Shown piece after piece: positions 30,822 to 41,105 of a stretch of DNA of 64,000 nt. Each line of letters begins with the position of its first letter. Within the stretch, counting starts at the first letter, position 1. The stretch is from Serratia grimesii NBRC 13537 (GTDB lineage Bacteria > Pseudomonadota > Gammaproteobacteria > Enterobacterales > Enterobacteriaceae), in contig NZ_BCTT01000011.1 of NCBI RefSeq assembly GCF_001590905.1, forward strand, positions 186,001-250,000, read 5' to 3'. The position numbers and the translations under genes were made by a program. Below the pieces are notes generated by a model that saw only the letters and a program-made list of their open reading frames with translations, ran no database searches and was not told the origin of the DNA.

Positions 30822-32276
30822 ATGAAACTGAATAATCCCGAACTGTTACGCAGCCAGTGCCTGATAAATGGTGAGTGGTGTGATGCGCTGAGTGGAAAAC
30901 GCGAAGCGGTCATCAACCCAGCAACCGGTGTTGAACTGGCCAGCATACCGCTAGTCAGCGGCGAAGAGACCCAACAGGCGATCAATGCGGCGCAGGTGGC
31001 GCAGCAAAGCTGGAAGCAACTGACCGCGAAACAACGTTCCTCGCTGATGCAGGCCTGGGCCGACAAGGTGCTGGCAGCACAAGAAGATTTGGCGCAGCTG
31101 ATGACGGCTGAACAAGGGAAATCATTGGCGGAAGCGCGTGGTGAAGTGGCTTATGCGGCCTCGTTTATCACCTGGTTCGCCGAAGAAGCCAAACGGGTAG
31201 ACGGTGCGGTATTGCAGGCGCCGTTAGCCTCACAGCGCTTGGTCGTCGTGAAACAACCGATCGGCGTTTGTGCGGCGATCACACCGTGGAATTTCCCGGC
31301 TGCGATGATCACCCGCAAGGTAGCACCGGCATTGGCGGCAGGCTGCGCCATTATCGTTAAACCGGCCGAGCAAACGCCGCTGACTGCGCTGGCGTTGGGC
31401 AAACTGGCGCAGGATGCAGGCATTCCTGCAGGCGTGCTGCAGGTGGTGACCGGTGACGCTGCCCAAGTGGGCAAAGTGCTGTGCGACAGCCCGGTGGTAC
31501 GCAAACTGAGCTTTACCGGTTCGACCGAAGTCGGCCGTATTTTGATGGCGCAGTGTGCGCCAACTATTAAGAAGCTGTCGCTGGAGTTGGGCGGCAATGC
31601 ACCGGTGATTGTATTCGACGACGCGAATTTGGACGCCGCGGTAGCGGGCATTATGGCCTCTAAGTTCCGCAATAGTGGCCAAACTTGTGTCTGCGCCAAC
31701 CGTATCTACGTGCAAGACGGTATCTATGACCGTTTGGTGGACAAACTGGTGGTGGCGGTTGAGCAACTGAAGGTCGGCGACGGCAGCCAGGAAGGTACCA
31801 CGCAGGGGCCGCTGATCGACCAGGATGCAGTTGAAAAAGTGCAGAACCACATCGACGACGCGTTGATCAAAGGCGCGCAGATCGCGACCGGTGGGCAGCC
31901 GCACGCACTGGGCCATACCTTCTTCCAACCGACGGTGGTGACTGGCGTGACGCAAAAAATGCGTTTCGCCAAAGAAGAAACCTTTGGACCGGTCGCGCCG
32001 TTGTTCCGTTTCCATGATGAGGCGGAAGTCATCGCGATGGCCAACGATACCGAATTCGGCCTGGCCGCCTATGTGTTCACGCAGAACGCGTCGCGCCAGT
32101 GGCGAGTGCCGGAAGCCCTGGAGTACGGCATGGTCGGTATCAATACCGGGTTGATTTCCAATGAAGTCGCGCCGTTTGGCGGCGTGAAGCAGTCAGGACT
32201 CGGACGTGAAGGATCGCGTTACGGGATTGAAGAATATCTGGAGCTAAAATACCTGTGTATCGATGTGAGCTGTTAA
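30822..32276 (+). CDS. gabD: GabD, succinate-semialdehyde dehydrogenase (NADP+)
   Basis: 484 residues, aldehyde dehydrogenase family. Oxidises succinate semialdehyde to succinate. Catalytic Cys289 in NSGQTCVCANRIYV and Glu255 in SLELGGNAPV are at nearly the same positions as in E. coli GabD; the cofactor motif FTGSTEVGRILM is present. The ATG at 30822 follows AAGGAG; the GTG at 30813 overlaps that site. Twelve bases after gabT. Confidence 0.95.
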   Translation: MKLNNPELLRSQCLINGEWCDALSGKREAVINPATGVELASIPLVSGEETQQAINAAQVAQQSWKQLTAKQRSSLMQAWADKVLAAQEDLAQLMTAEQGKSLAEARGEVAYAASFITWFAEEAKRVDGAVLQAPLASQRLVVVKQPIGVCAAITPWNFPAAMITRKVAPALAAGCAIIVKPAEQTPLTALALGKLAQDAGIPAGVLQVVTGDAAQVGKVLCDSPVVRKLSFTGSTEVGRILMAQCAPTIKKLSLELGGNAPVIVFDDANLDAAVAGIMASKFRNSGQTCVCANRIYVQDGIYDRLVDKLVVAVEQLKVGDGSQEGTTQGPLIDQDAVEKVQNHIDDALIKGAQIATGGQPHALGHTFFQPTVVTGVTQKMRFAKEETFGPVAPLFRFHDEAEVIAMANDTEFGLAAYVFTQNASRQWRVPEALEYGMVGINTGLISNEVAPFGGVKQSGLGREGSRYGIEEYLELKYLCIDVSC

Positions 32277-32334
32277 CCACCGGGAAACTAACCTACCCCG
32301 GTGGCCCGAGCTGCCGGGAGACAAAGGATGCTGC

Positions 32335-33579
32335 ATGTCTTCTGATAATACCTATATTTCTCCGGCGCTTGCCGCCGGGGTGCGAACGTCTGCACCCACC
32401 AAATCACTGAGTTTCCTCGAAGGGGTGGCGATGATTGTCGGCACCAACATTGGGGCCGGTGTACTGTCCATCGCTTATGCCTCAAGCAAGGCTGGCTTTT
32501 TACCCCTGTTGTTTTGGTTGGTGTTAGTGGGGAGTTTGACCACGGTCACCATGCTGTATGTCGCCGAGTCGACTCTGCGTACCCGTGCTCATTTGCAGTT
32601 AAGCGGGCTGGCAAAACGTTATGTCGGCGGTATTGGTGCCTGGCTGATGTTTGCTTCTGTCTGTGTTAACAGTGTTGGAGCGTTGACTGCCTATATGACT
32701 GGCAGCGGCAAGCTGTTGCAATCCCTGTTTGGTATTTCTCCGGCGATAGGCAGCCTGCTGTTTTTCGTGCCGGCGGCAGGGGTGTTGTATCTGGGGCTAA
32801 AGGCGATTGGTCGCGGTGAAAAGTTTATCAGTATCGGTATGGTGGTGATGCTGACCGCATTGGTAGCGGCCACATTGCTCAAAGATACCACCCAGATGCG
32901 TAACCTGCTGGACGGTGATTGGCGCTTTATGGTGCCGGTATTCAACGTGGTGGTGTTTTGCTTCTCTGCGCAATACATCGTGCCGGAAATGGCACGTGGT
33001 TTCTCGGACAAACCAGAGCAACTGCCCAAGGCAATTATGGTCGGCATGGCGGTGACTTTTGTGCTGCTGGCAGCGGTGCCGATGTCGGTGATTGCGCTCA
33101 GTGGGCTAAATGGCATCTCTGACGTGGCAACCATTTCATGGGGACAGGCGTTGGGGCAGTGGGCCTTCTTCTCAGCCAACATCTTTGCGCTGTGTGCGAT
33201 GTTGACGTCTTACTGGGGGTTGGGTGGTAGCTTCCTGACCAATATTTTTGACCAGTTCAGGCTGGGCAACGACGAGCAGCCGCTGCGCCGCTTCGGTGTG
33301 TTGATGTTGGTGGTGTTGCCACCGTTTGTGCTGGCGTACAGCGGGCTGGTGTCGTTCGTTAACGCGCTGTATTTCGCTGGGGTATTCAGCGGGGTGATCT
33401 TGTCGATTATGCCGATGTTAATCTTGCGTGGTGCGCGTAAGCACGGCGATCAGACGCCGCGTTGGCAGTGTAGCTGGATCACTCATCCGTTGTTGCAGAT
33501 CAGCATTGTGTTGCTGTATCTGGCAAGCGCGGTATATGCCATTGCCTCGTTATTAGGTTATCTGCCCTCTGGATGGTGA
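32335..33579 (+). CDS. aromatic amino acid permease family (HAAAP) transporter, probable GABA/amino acid permease
   Basis: 414 residues with about eleven membrane segments. The N-terminus (FLEGVAMIVGTNIGAGVLSI) is the substrate-binding motif of the hydroxy/aromatic amino acid permeases (Mtr, TnaB, TyrP), and FSAQYIVPEMARGF corresponds to the conserved FGSFHVIP-like region. Position, 58 bp after gabD and followed by a terminator, indicates that it is the third gene of the GABA operon and may import GABA or a precursor. The usual enterobacterial GABA importer, GabP, belongs to another family (APC). Substrate is inferred from context only. Confidence 0.8.
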   Translation: MSSDNTYISPALAAGVRTSAPTKSLSFLEGVAMIVGTNIGAGVLSIAYASSKAGFLPLLFWLVLVGSLTTVTMLYVAESTLRTRAHLQLSGLAKRYVGGIGAWLMFASVCVNSVGALTAYMTGSGKLLQSLFGISPAIGSLLFFVPAAGVLYLGLKAIGRGEKFISIGMVVMLTALVAATLLKDTTQMRNLLDGDWRFMVPVFNVVVFCFSAQYIVPEMARGFSDKPEQLPKAIMVGMAVTFVLLAAVPMSVIALSGLNGISDVATISWGQALGQWAFFSANIFALCAMLTSYWGLGGSFLTNIFDQFRLGNDEQPLRRFGVLMLVVLPPFVLAYSGLVSFVNALYFAGVFSGVILSIMPMLILRGARKHGDQTPRWQCSWITHPLLQISIVLLYLASAVYAIASLLGYLPSGW

Positions 33580-33624
33580 CTTGCCTTCCCTCAAGAAGTG
33601 ATGTTGTTTCTCGGTCATTGAGAA

Positions 33625-33651
33625 CGGCGGCGTCGTGGCCGCCGATTTTTT
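33625..33651 (+). terminator. terminator of the gabTD-permease operon
   Basis: Seven-bp stem CGGCGGC / GCCGCCG (33625-33631, 33638-33644) followed by ATTTTTTA. It overlaps no coding sequence; the convergent yfcF ends at 33653. Confidence 0.8.
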
Positions 33652-33652
33652 A

Positions 33653-34348
<696 letters not shown>

Positions 34349-34459
34349 TCAATCTGTTAGCTGAAAGTTATTTCTAGCGTGTTTGGCGTGGTAAGCGGCA
34401 GAAGCCTGCGTTGTGATATATTTGTTGCCATTAAGTTGAATTTGACAGTGCGAAGTAAC

Positions 34460-35176
34460 ATGAAGATGTCGTTGATAGAAAGATTGAAAGTGGGATGCGC
34501 ACGTTTGTGGCCGCATCCTCTGGCCGTTGGTAAAAAAGAGATTTTACTTTCCAGCGTCGGCGCTGGGCTGGGGTTGATGATCGCGGGTTGGATCAGTCAT
34601 TTTGTGCTGGGCGAGGTGAACCTATGGTTCATCGCACCTATGGGGGCATCTGCCGTGCTGTTGTTTGGTGTTCCGAACAGCCCGTTGGCGCAACCTTGGT
34701 CGATCGTGGGCGGCAATATATCTGCTGCGGCGGTGGGGGTGAGTACCAGTCTGTTGATTCCTGATCCCGGGTTAGCCTGTGGAGTTGCAGCCGCGCTGGC
34801 GATTGGATTGATGTTCAAACTACGCTGTTTGCATCCACCTGGTGGTGCCGTCGCACTGACTGCGATCCTCGGTGGGCCGGGTATTCACCAACTCGGCTAT
34901 AGCTTCGTGTTGTACCCGGTACTGCTGAACTCAGTCTTATTGGCGCTGCTGGCGATTATCTTCAATAACCTGGCAGGGCGACGCTACCCGCACCCTTTGG
35001 CACCGACCGAGGCGAAACCGGCCAATCTGCCGATTGATGCGGTATCTATTACCCGTGCCGATCTGCACGAGGCACTGATGCAGGGCGAACTCTTTGATAT
35101 CGATGAAGACGATCTGCAGGACATCCTGTTGCGTGCCGAACAGCTGGCGCATCAGCGGCAGACTGGCAAAGCCTGA
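34460..35176 (+). CDS. HPP-family integral membrane protein
   Basis: 238 residues, about five membrane segments. Family marks are FIAPMGASAVLLFGVPNSPL (ending in the P-S/A-P motif), QPWSIVGGNISAAAVGV and the eponymous LHPPGGAVALTAILGGPG. HPP proteins are membrane proteins with a proposed role in nitrite transport in plastids and cyanobacteria; the enterobacterial role is unknown. The C-terminal 50 residues are cytoplasmic and acidic (ELFDIDEDDLQDILLRAE). I start at the ATG at 34460; another ATG follows two codons on. No operon partner. Confidence 0.85.
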   Translation: MKMSLIERLKVGCARLWPHPLAVGKKEILLSSVGAGLGLMIAGWISHFVLGEVNLWFIAPMGASAVLLFGVPNSPLAQPWSIVGGNISAAAVGVSTSLLIPDPGLACGVAAALAIGLMFKLRCLHPPGGAVALTAILGGPGIHQLGYSFVLYPVLLNSVLLALLAIIFNNLAGRRYPHPLAPTEAKPANLPIDAVSITRADLHEALMQGELFDIDEDDLQDILLRAEQLAHQRQTGKA

Positions 35177-35345
35177 TTACGCGAGTGTTTTTCGATAAAA
35201 CACGACTCGCTCTTTTTCGCTAAAACCCCGCGTCGTATGCAGGCGCTGGGAATCTACTTGAGTCAACCAGAGACTCTGGGCAACGGCTTTCTGCCGTGCC
35301 AGAGATTATCTGGCTGATCTGTACGTATTTGGGCAATATTTTGAC

Positions 35346-35843
35346 TCAGTGCACAAAAGTGCGTTTAACGCGTACTGAGACGTAGAAATAAGGTATCCAG
35401 ATACAAGCTCCGATAATATTTCGGATCAATGGGCGGGACTCTTCATAGTTAAGTGCAACGTCTAAATAACGATTGCCAAGGTAAAGATCTATCGCTAAGA
35501 AAAGAATATTAGCTAGCAGCAGACCAATATAAAATCTGGGTAGCTGACGTTTCTTACGGAAGAAGAGGCTGGTGGTATAAATAGACAATAAAAACAGGCC
35601 AATAAAGCTGAATAGTTCGAAAAACAAAATCCCTTTGAGTGCCACCTGCAGAACGTCGTAATGGTTAAGTGCTATCTTGAGTGTATTGGTGATGGCGACA
35701 ATATGACCAATGATGCTAATGAGCAGGCCGAACGCAGGGACAAAAAGCCAACCACGGATTTTCTTAAATTCTTTGTTTTCGCAATCCGCACAAAAATCAC
35801 TGTCTTGAAGTGCTTGATTGTCGCATTGAATGCACGTCGTCAT
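35346..35843 (-). CDS. DUF2569-like membrane protein with zinc ribbon
   Basis: 165 residues. The N-terminus has two CxxC pairs (CIQCDNQALQDSDFCADC), a short zinc ribbon, followed by four membrane segments (GWLFVPAFGLLISIIGHIVA, GILFFELFSFIGLFLLSIY, FYIGLLLANILFLAIDLYL, NIIGACIWIPYFYVSV), a layout typical of DUF2569 proteins. The function is unknown. The DNA is visibly more AT-rich than its neighbours, which may indicate recent acquisition. It lies next to a tRNA gene. Confidence 0.78.
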   Translation of the reverse strand: MTTCIQCDNQALQDSDFCADCENKEFKKIRGWLFVPAFGLLISIIGHIVAITNTLKIALNHYDVLQVALKGILFFELFSFIGLFLLSIYTTSLFFRKKRQLPRFYIGLLLANILFLAIDLYLGNRYLDVALNYEESRPLIRNIIGACIWIPYFYVSVRVKRTFVH

Positions 35844-35976
35844 TATCCCTCCTGGAAAAATAGAATCCTTGTCTGGACAAATTATGTAGCGGTACGTTGA
35901 ATTTGGCTACTGGATCGTATCTGAAGTTTTGAAAAATGCGAACGTCGCCATTTTGTCGCCTCAGCGGGCACGAAAC

Positions 35977-36004
35977 AAAAAAGCCACTTCAGGAGAAGTG
36001 GCTT
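35977..36004 (-). terminator. tRNA-Ile terminator
   Basis: Perfect 10-bp stem AAGCCACTTC / GAAGTGGCTT (35981-35990, 35995-36004), loop AGGA; on the minus strand it is followed by six T. About 26 bp after the tRNA 3' end. Confidence 0.9.
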
Positions 36005-36030
36005 AATATGCTGTAATATCAGCTAAAATT

Positions 36031-36107
36031 TGGTGGCCCCTACTGGACTTGAACCAGTGACCAAGCGATTATGAGTCGCGTGCTCTAACCAACTGAGCTA
36101 AGGGGCC
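36031..36107 (-). tRNA. ileX: tRNA-Ile(CAU), lysidine-type, reads AUA
   Basis: 77 nt including the encoded CCA (36031-36033). Reading the minus strand: GGCCCCTTAGCTCAG at the 5' end, anticodon loop CTCATAA with anticodon CAT, and TTCAAGTCC in the T loop. The sequence is nearly that of E. coli ileX, whose C34 is changed to lysidine by TilS so that it decodes AUA as isoleucine rather than AUG. The CAT anticodon alone would suggest Met; the body identifies it as Ile2. It is divergent from mug, as in E. coli. Confidence 0.95.
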
Positions 36108-36254
36108 AAGCGGCGAGATTATACGGTAATCTTTTGGCGCAGGTCTACTGTTAACCATCTGTATGTTGCTTTTATGCGCAGTTATAGCCTGTTGTAATTA
36201 CTGGCGGATTTTGCGATAACCGCTGTAAATCCTTTTAATGGACGCGCGAACCCT

Positions 36255-36743
36255 ATGGAACTCCTGGCACCCAACCTGCGGGTGGTGTTTTGCGGCATCA
36301 ACCCCGGCCTTTCTTCAGCCCATCAAGGCTACCCTTTTGCTAACGGCAGCAACCGCTTCTGGAAGGTGGTGCATCAGGCTGGCTTTACTGAGCGTCAATT
36401 GGCCCCCGAGCAGTGGCAGCAGTTGCAAGATACAGGCTGTGGCATCACTGCGCTGGTGGCACGGCCAACGGTAGCGGCCAGTGAAGTAACGCGCGACGAG
36501 TTACTCAGCGGTGGTGAGGCGTTAAAAGAAAAGATTTTGCGTTATCAGCCGCGAGCACTGGCTATCCTGGGGAAACAGGCGTTCAGCAGTGCCTTTGGTG
36601 TGCGTAACGCGTCTTGGGGGCGTCAGGAGATGACCATTGGCAAAACTGCGGTTTGGGTATTGCCTAACCCAAGCGGATTGAACCGTGCCACGCTGGAACA
36701 ACTTACAGCGAGCTATCACGCGCTGTACCTGGCCCTGAAATGA
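36255..36743 (+). CDS. mug: Mug, G/U(T) mismatch-specific DNA glycosylase
   Basis: 162 residues, uracil-DNA glycosylase superfamily family 2. Removes uracil, ethenocytosine and related bases mispaired with G. The catalytic motif [10 protein letters not shown] holds Asn16 (Asn18 in E. coli), and the intercalation loop NPSGLNR is near residue 140. It starts at ATG 36255, two residues shorter than E. coli at the N-terminus. Next to ileX, a conserved neighbourhood. Confidence 0.95.
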   Translation: MELLAPNLRVVFCGINPGLSSAHQGYPFANGSNRFWKVVHQAGFTERQLAPEQWQQLQDTGCGITALVARPTVAASEVTRDELLSGGEALKEKILRYQPRALAILGKQAFSSAFGVRNASWGRQEMTIGKTAVWVLPNPSGLNRATLEQLTASYHALYLALK

Positions 36744-36762
36744 TCTTTATTGGAGCTCATGC

Positions 36763-37215
36763 ATGAAATCGATAATCAAAGGCTGTGTGGTTGGTCTGTT
36801 GTTGGTTGCCGGTGTTGCTCAGGCAGGTAATACCCCGAAGGAAGTGCAGAACAAAAATAACGTGTTGGAGTTTTATCAGCAGGGGCTGAACAACAAGGAT
36901 TTTGCGGCGGCGCGGCCCTATTTGGGCGATGAATACAAACAACATAATCCTAACGCGCAGGATGGTGTAGAAGGATTCCGTAAGTTTGTCGAACTGTTGA
37001 AAACACGTTTTCCCCGTTCTCATAGCGCAATCAAACAGGTATTTGTCGACGGTAACTATGTGATATTACATGTGGAAACCAGTGGACGTGAAAAGGGAAA
37101 AACAGCCGCAATTATCGATATTTTCCGTCTCAACGATGCGGGGAAAATCGTGGAACACTGGGACGTTACCCAACCGGTGCCGGAAAAAACGGCCAGTGGC
37201 AACAGCATGTTTTAG
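36763..37215 (+). CDS. secreted NTF2/SnoaL-like protein
   Basis: 150 residues. A clear signal peptide (about residues 1-21, GLLLVAGVAQAG) is followed by a SnoaL/NTF2-like domain: VLEFYQQGLNNKDFAAARPYL, YKQHNPNAQDGVEGF, and the closing VEHWDVTQPVPE. The HNP and WD motifs are typical of SnoaL-like polyketide-cyclase homologues, but the enzyme activity of this periplasmic branch is unknown. It starts 19 bp after mug and ends in a strong terminator shared with rpoD. Confidence 0.85.
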   Translation: MKSIIKGCVVGLLLVAGVAQAGNTPKEVQNKNNVLEFYQQGLNNKDFAAARPYLGDEYKQHNPNAQDGVEGFRKFVELLKTRFPRSHSAIKQVFVDGNYVILHVETSGREKGKTAAIIDIFRLNDAGKIVEHWDVTQPVPEKTASGNSMF

Positions 37216-37218
37216 ACA

Positions 37219-37250
37219 ATAAAAAACCCCGGCATGCCGGGGTTTTTTGC
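37219..37250. terminator. bidirectional terminator between the NTF2-like gene and rpoD
   Basis: Palindrome AAAACCCCGGCATGCCGGGGTTTT with A-run before and T-run after, so it can stop transcription from both convergent genes. Confidence 0.92.
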
Positions 37251-37263
37251 AAGCAGCTAAACC

Positions 37264-39102
37264 TTAATCGTCCAGGAAGCTACGCAGTACTTCGGAACGG
37301 CTTGGGTGACGCAGTTTACGCAGTGCTTTGGCTTCGATCTGACGAATACGCTCACGGGTAACGTCAAACTGTTTACCCACTTCTTCCAGCGTGTGGTCAG
37401 TATTCATGTCGATACCGAAACGCATACGCAGCACTTTCGCTTCACGTGCAGTCAAGCCAGCCAGTACGTCGTGCGTTGCAGAACGCAGGCTTTCTGAAGT
37501 TGCAGAATCCAGTGGCAGCTCGAGGGTGGTATCCTCGATGAAATCGCCCAGATGTGAATCTTCATCATCACCGATTGGCGTTTCCATGGAGATCGGCTCT
37601 TTAGCGATCTTCAGCACTTTACGGATTTTGTCTTCCGGCATCAGCATACGTTCAGCCAGCTCTTCCGGCGTCGGTTCACGGCCCATCTCTTGCAGCATCT
37701 GGCGCGAAATACGGTTGAGCTTGTTGATGGTCTCAATCATATGCACCGGAATACGGATGGTACGCGCCTGGTCGGCGATAGAGCGAGTGATAGCCTGACG
37801 GATCCACCAGGTGGCGTAAGTTGAGAACTTATAACCACGACGGTATTCGAACTTGTCTACGGCTTTCATCAGACCGATGTTACCTTCCTGAATCAGATCC
37901 AGGAACTGCAGACCACGGTTGGTGTATTTCTTGGCGATAGAAATAACCAGACGCAAGTTAGCTTCAACCATTTCTTTCTTCGCACGGCGGGCTTTCGCTT
38001 CACCGATAGACATGCGACGGTTGATATCCTTCACCTGCTCGATAGTCAGGCCGGTTTCTTCTTCGATCTGACGCAGTTTTTGCAGGCTGCGCTGTACGTC
38101 TTCGGAAACGTCTTTCAGCTTCTCTGACCATGGCTTAGCCATTGCTAGTGCTGCTTCGAACCAGGTGTTGCTGGTTTCGTTACCGGCGAACAGAGTGACG
38201 AAGTTTTTCTTCGGCATTTTGCACTGTTCAACACACAGCTTCATGATGATACGTTCTTGAGTACGAACGCGGTCCATCATGGTACGCATGCTGTTGACCA
38301 GGAAGTCGAACTGTTTTGGCACCAAGCGGAACTGCTTGAACACTTCAGACAGCTTCAGGATTTCTTCTGCTGCGCTGGCGTGGCTACGGCCGTTCTTTTT
38401 GATGACAACACGGGTCGCTTCGTATTGATCACGCAGGTCGGCGAATTTCTGGCGTGCCAGTTCCGGATCGATGCTGTTGTCGTCTTCAGCATCGTCGTCT
38501 TCGTCGTCTTCTTCTTCGTCATCGTTCTGTTCTTCAGTCGACAGTTCAGAACCAACGTGCGTAGCGGTAGGGGCGATGTCCTCTTCCGCATTAGGATCAA
38601 CGAAGCCGGTGATCAGATCGGACAGACGAGCTTCGCCTGCTTCGACGCGATCGTACTGCTCCAGCAAATAGGTGATGGCTTCAGGGTATTCGGCAACAGA
38701 GCACTGAACCTGGTTGATACCGTCTTCAATACGCTTGGCGATGTCGATTTCGCCTTCACGCGTCAGCAGTTCAACGGTACCCATTTCACGCATGTACATG
38801 CGCACCGGGTCGGTGGTACGGCCAATCTCAGACTCAACGCTCGACAACACTTGAGCGGCAGCTTCTTCCGCATCTTCGTCTGTGCTGTTTGAGTTTTCAG
38901 CGAGTAATAGGTCATCGGCGTCTGGCGCTTCTTCCAGAACCTGAATGCCCATGTCGTTAATCATCTGGATGATGTCTTCGATCTGGTCGGAGTCGACGAT
39001 ATCTTCCGGCAGATGGTCATTGACCTCAGCATAGGTCAGATAGCCTTGCTCCTTACCACGGGTGACAAGTAGCTTTAGCTGTGACTGCGGGTTTTGCTCC
39101 AT
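37264..39102 (-). CDS. rpoD: RpoD, primary sigma factor (sigma-70)
   Basis: 612 residues (613 in E. coli). Directs RNA polymerase to housekeeping promoters. Region 1.1 at the N-terminus ([20 protein letters not shown]), region 1.2 ([20 protein letters not shown]), an acidic non-conserved region near residues 190-215, region 2 ([35 protein letters not shown]) and region 4.2 ([20 protein letters not shown]). The ATG at 39102 is the family start; a longer frame to 39243 is not. Last gene of rpsU-dnaG-rpoD. Confidence 0.98.
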   Translation of the reverse strand: MEQNPQSQLKLLVTRGKEQGYLTYAEVNDHLPEDIVDSDQIEDIIQMINDMGIQVLEEAPDADDLLLAENSNSTDEDAEEAAAQVLSSVESEIGRTTDPVRMYMREMGTVELLTREGEIDIAKRIEDGINQVQCSVAEYPEAITYLLEQYDRVEAGEARLSDLITGFVDPNAEEDIAPTATHVGSELSTEEQNDDEEEDDEDDDAEDDNSIDPELARQKFADLRDQYEATRVVIKKNGRSHASAAEEILKLSEVFKQFRLVPKQFDFLVNSMRTMMDRVRTQERIIMKLCVEQCKMPKKNFVTLFAGNETSNTWFEAALAMAKPWSEKLKDVSEDVQRSLQKLRQIEEETGLTIEQVKDINRRMSIGEAKARRAKKEMVEANLRLVISIAKKYTNRGLQFLDLIQEGNIGLMKAVDKFEYRRGYKFSTYATWWIRQAITRSIADQARTIRIPVHMIETINKLNRISRQMLQEMGREPTPEELAERMLMPEDKIRKVLKIAKEPISMETPIGDDEDSHLGDFIEDTTLELPLDSATSESLRSATHDVLAGLTAREAKVLRMRFGIDMNTDHTLEEVGKQFDVTRERIRQIEAKALRKLRHPSRSEVLRSFLDD

Positions 39103-39321
39103 AAGACGGTATCCACACTTCAGAGTATTTGGGTTGGTGTCGGTCGGCGAAACCGCCAACAATAGCATTTGGGGCGTTTTTGTTGTTGCCGCGGCCCACT
39201 GTGGCGGCATATTGCAGGGCTCTGCCCTCGCATTTATCGGCACTTAAGCCGTTGTATTCTTTATTCTTCACGTTCTGGCGGCGTTATTGGCGGCCTGAAC
39301 ATGAATTAATTTGGTCAAAAA

Positions 39322-41070
39322 TTAGTTTTTCTTTGCTAACACTTGGTTAAGAGAACGGACTTCTTCACGTTCTTCTGGGCTGAGGCCGTGCGTTCTGGCC
39401 TGCGCGATCAATGTTTCCAGCCGTTGCTCCAGTACCGAGTCATATAGGCTAGCTAAGGTATCTAAAAAGGTCTGTTCGACCCTGTCCTCAACGATCATAT
39501 GGTTCCATGTCGCCAAGGTTTCAAGTTGTTGGCTCAATTTGTTGTCGCGATACTGCTCCAACAATTGACCGGTTGTCAGGCCAGGCTGCGCCAAACAGGT
39601 CTGCACCAGCTCGACAAACAGCGGTAAGCCCGCCTGTTTAGTCTGCTCCAATCCCTCGAGTGAAGGGATAAGTGTAGCCAGTTGCGGATTTTGTACCAGT
39701 AACCCTATTAGTATACGCATGGTTGTGCGTTTTAGCTGGGGCGCCTGATAAGTATTCGCATTTTCAGCCTGCTTGGGCATCAGCTTGTCGAGCTGGCTAT
39801 CATCCAGCAGACCAAGCTTGCTGCCGAGCTGTTGGCGCAGGTACAAGCGCAACGTTTCGCCCGGCACTTGAGTAATCAGCGGCAGTGCCAGCGTACTTAG
39901 CTTGGCGCGACCGTCTGGGCTGCTCAAATCAACCTGCGGCATCAAGGTTTCGAACAGGAAAGTGGAAAGCGGCTGCGCCAGCTCCATTCGTTGTTCGAAG
40001 GCCTCTTTGCCTTCTTTACGTACCAATGTGTCTGGGTCTTCGCCATCGGGCAAAAACATAAACCGCAACTGACGCCCGTCGTTCAGATAGGGCAACGCGG
40101 TTTCCAGCGCACGCCAGGCCGCTTCACGACCAGCTCTGTCACCGTCATAGCAACAGACAACGTTATCGGTGGCGCGGAACAGCAGCTGAATATGTTCAGC
40201 TGTCGTTGAAGTCCCGAGCGAGGCGACGGCATAATCGATGCCATATTGCGCCAACGCCACCACGTCCATATAACCTTCCACTACCAGCAACCGTTGCGGG
40301 GTAGGGTGGTTTTGTTGTGCTTCATACAGGCCGTACAATTGACGACCCTTGTGGAATACTTCGGTTTCCGGCGAGTTCAGGTATTTCGGCATGCCGTCAC
40401 CCAACACGCGCCCGCCAAAGGCGATCACTCGCCCGCGTTTATCGCGGATAGGGAACATCACGCGTTCACGGAAACGATCGTACGAGCGTCCTTGATCGTT
40501 AGTCACCAACATGCCGGCATCGTTCAATGCACTACGGCTGTCGGCATCACGACCAAAACGCTTTAATGCGTTATCCCAACCGGCAGGTGCAAAGCCGATA
40601 GCAAAATGTCGGATAACATCGTCACTCAACCCGCGCTGTTGCAGATAATCACGCGCCGGCGTACCGGAGGGTTGATGCAGTGACTGTTGATAGAACGCGC
40701 TGAGCTGTTCCATCAGTTGATACAGGCTCTGGCGCTGATGACGTTCGATTTGGGTTGGTCCGGAACCTGCCTCGTAAGGCACTTCCAGCCCGTGCATGGT
40801 CGCCAGCTCTTCGATGGTTTCAACAAACTCAAGTCTGTCGTAATTCATCAGAAAGTCGACGGCATTACCGTGCGCACCACAACCAAAACAGTGGTAAAAC
40901 TGCTTTTCGCCATTAACCGTAAATGAAGGCGTTTTTTCGTGGTGGAACGGACAGCACGCGTGATAGTTCTTGCCCTGCTTTTTGAGCTTCACACGTGCGT
41001 CGATCAGATCGACGATGTCGGTGCGAGCCAGCAAGTCATTGATAAATACGCGCGGAATTCGTCCAGCCAT
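39322..41070 (-). CDS. dnaG: DnaG, DNA primase
   Basis: 582 residues (581 in E. coli). Makes RNA primers at the replication fork with DnaB helicase. Zinc domain with Cys40, His43, Cys61 and Cys64 (CCPFHHEKTPSF, YHCFGCG), TOPRIM domain with LLVVEGYMDVVALAQYGID and CYDGDRAGREAAW, and a C-terminal helicase-binding domain. Middle gene of the macromolecular synthesis operon, 136 bp after rpsU and 219 bp before rpoD. Confidence 0.98.
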   Translation of the reverse strand: MAGRIPRVFINDLLARTDIVDLIDARVKLKKQGKNYHACCPFHHEKTPSFTVNGEKQFYHCFGCGAHGNAVDFLMNYDRLEFVETIEELATMHGLEVPYEAGSGPTQIERHQRQSLYQLMEQLSAFYQQSLHQPSGTPARDYLQQRGLSDDVIRHFAIGFAPAGWDNALKRFGRDADSRSALNDAGMLVTNDQGRSYDRFRERVMFPIRDKRGRVIAFGGRVLGDGMPKYLNSPETEVFHKGRQLYGLYEAQQNHPTPQRLLVVEGYMDVVALAQYGIDYAVASLGTSTTAEHIQLLFRATDNVVCCYDGDRAGREAAWRALETALPYLNDGRQLRFMFLPDGEDPDTLVRKEGKEAFEQRMELAQPLSTFLFETLMPQVDLSSPDGRAKLSTLALPLITQVPGETLRLYLRQQLGSKLGLLDDSQLDKLMPKQAENANTYQAPQLKRTTMRILIGLLVQNPQLATLIPSLEGLEQTKQAGLPLFVELVQTCLAQPGLTTGQLLEQYRDNKLSQQLETLATWNHMIVEDRVEQTFLDTLASLYDSVLEQRLETLIAQARTHGLSPEEREEVRSLNQVLAKKN

Positions 41071-41105
41071 AAGCCCTTACTTTACTAGCCTATAAACGAG
41101 AACAA

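Noticed and set aside
31230-32015. 261-codon open frame antisense to gabD
   Set aside because: Shadow of a strongly conserved dehydrogenase in a GC-rich reading frame; no motif, no ribosome site.
36031-36107. Initial reading of the tRNA as tRNA-Met because of the CAT anticodon
   Set aside because: The body matches E. coli ileX and lies next to mug, so it is the lysidine-modified tRNA-Ile2.
38461-38540. Simple-sequence tract (repeated TCG/TCT triplets) considered as a repeat element
   Set aside because: It encodes the acidic region of RpoD and is expected in this family.
38257-38892. 211-codon frame antisense to rpoD with a Val/Phe-rich hydrophobic stretch
   Set aside because: The hydrophobic stretch is the complement of the acidic Asp/Glu run of sigma-70, not a membrane protein.
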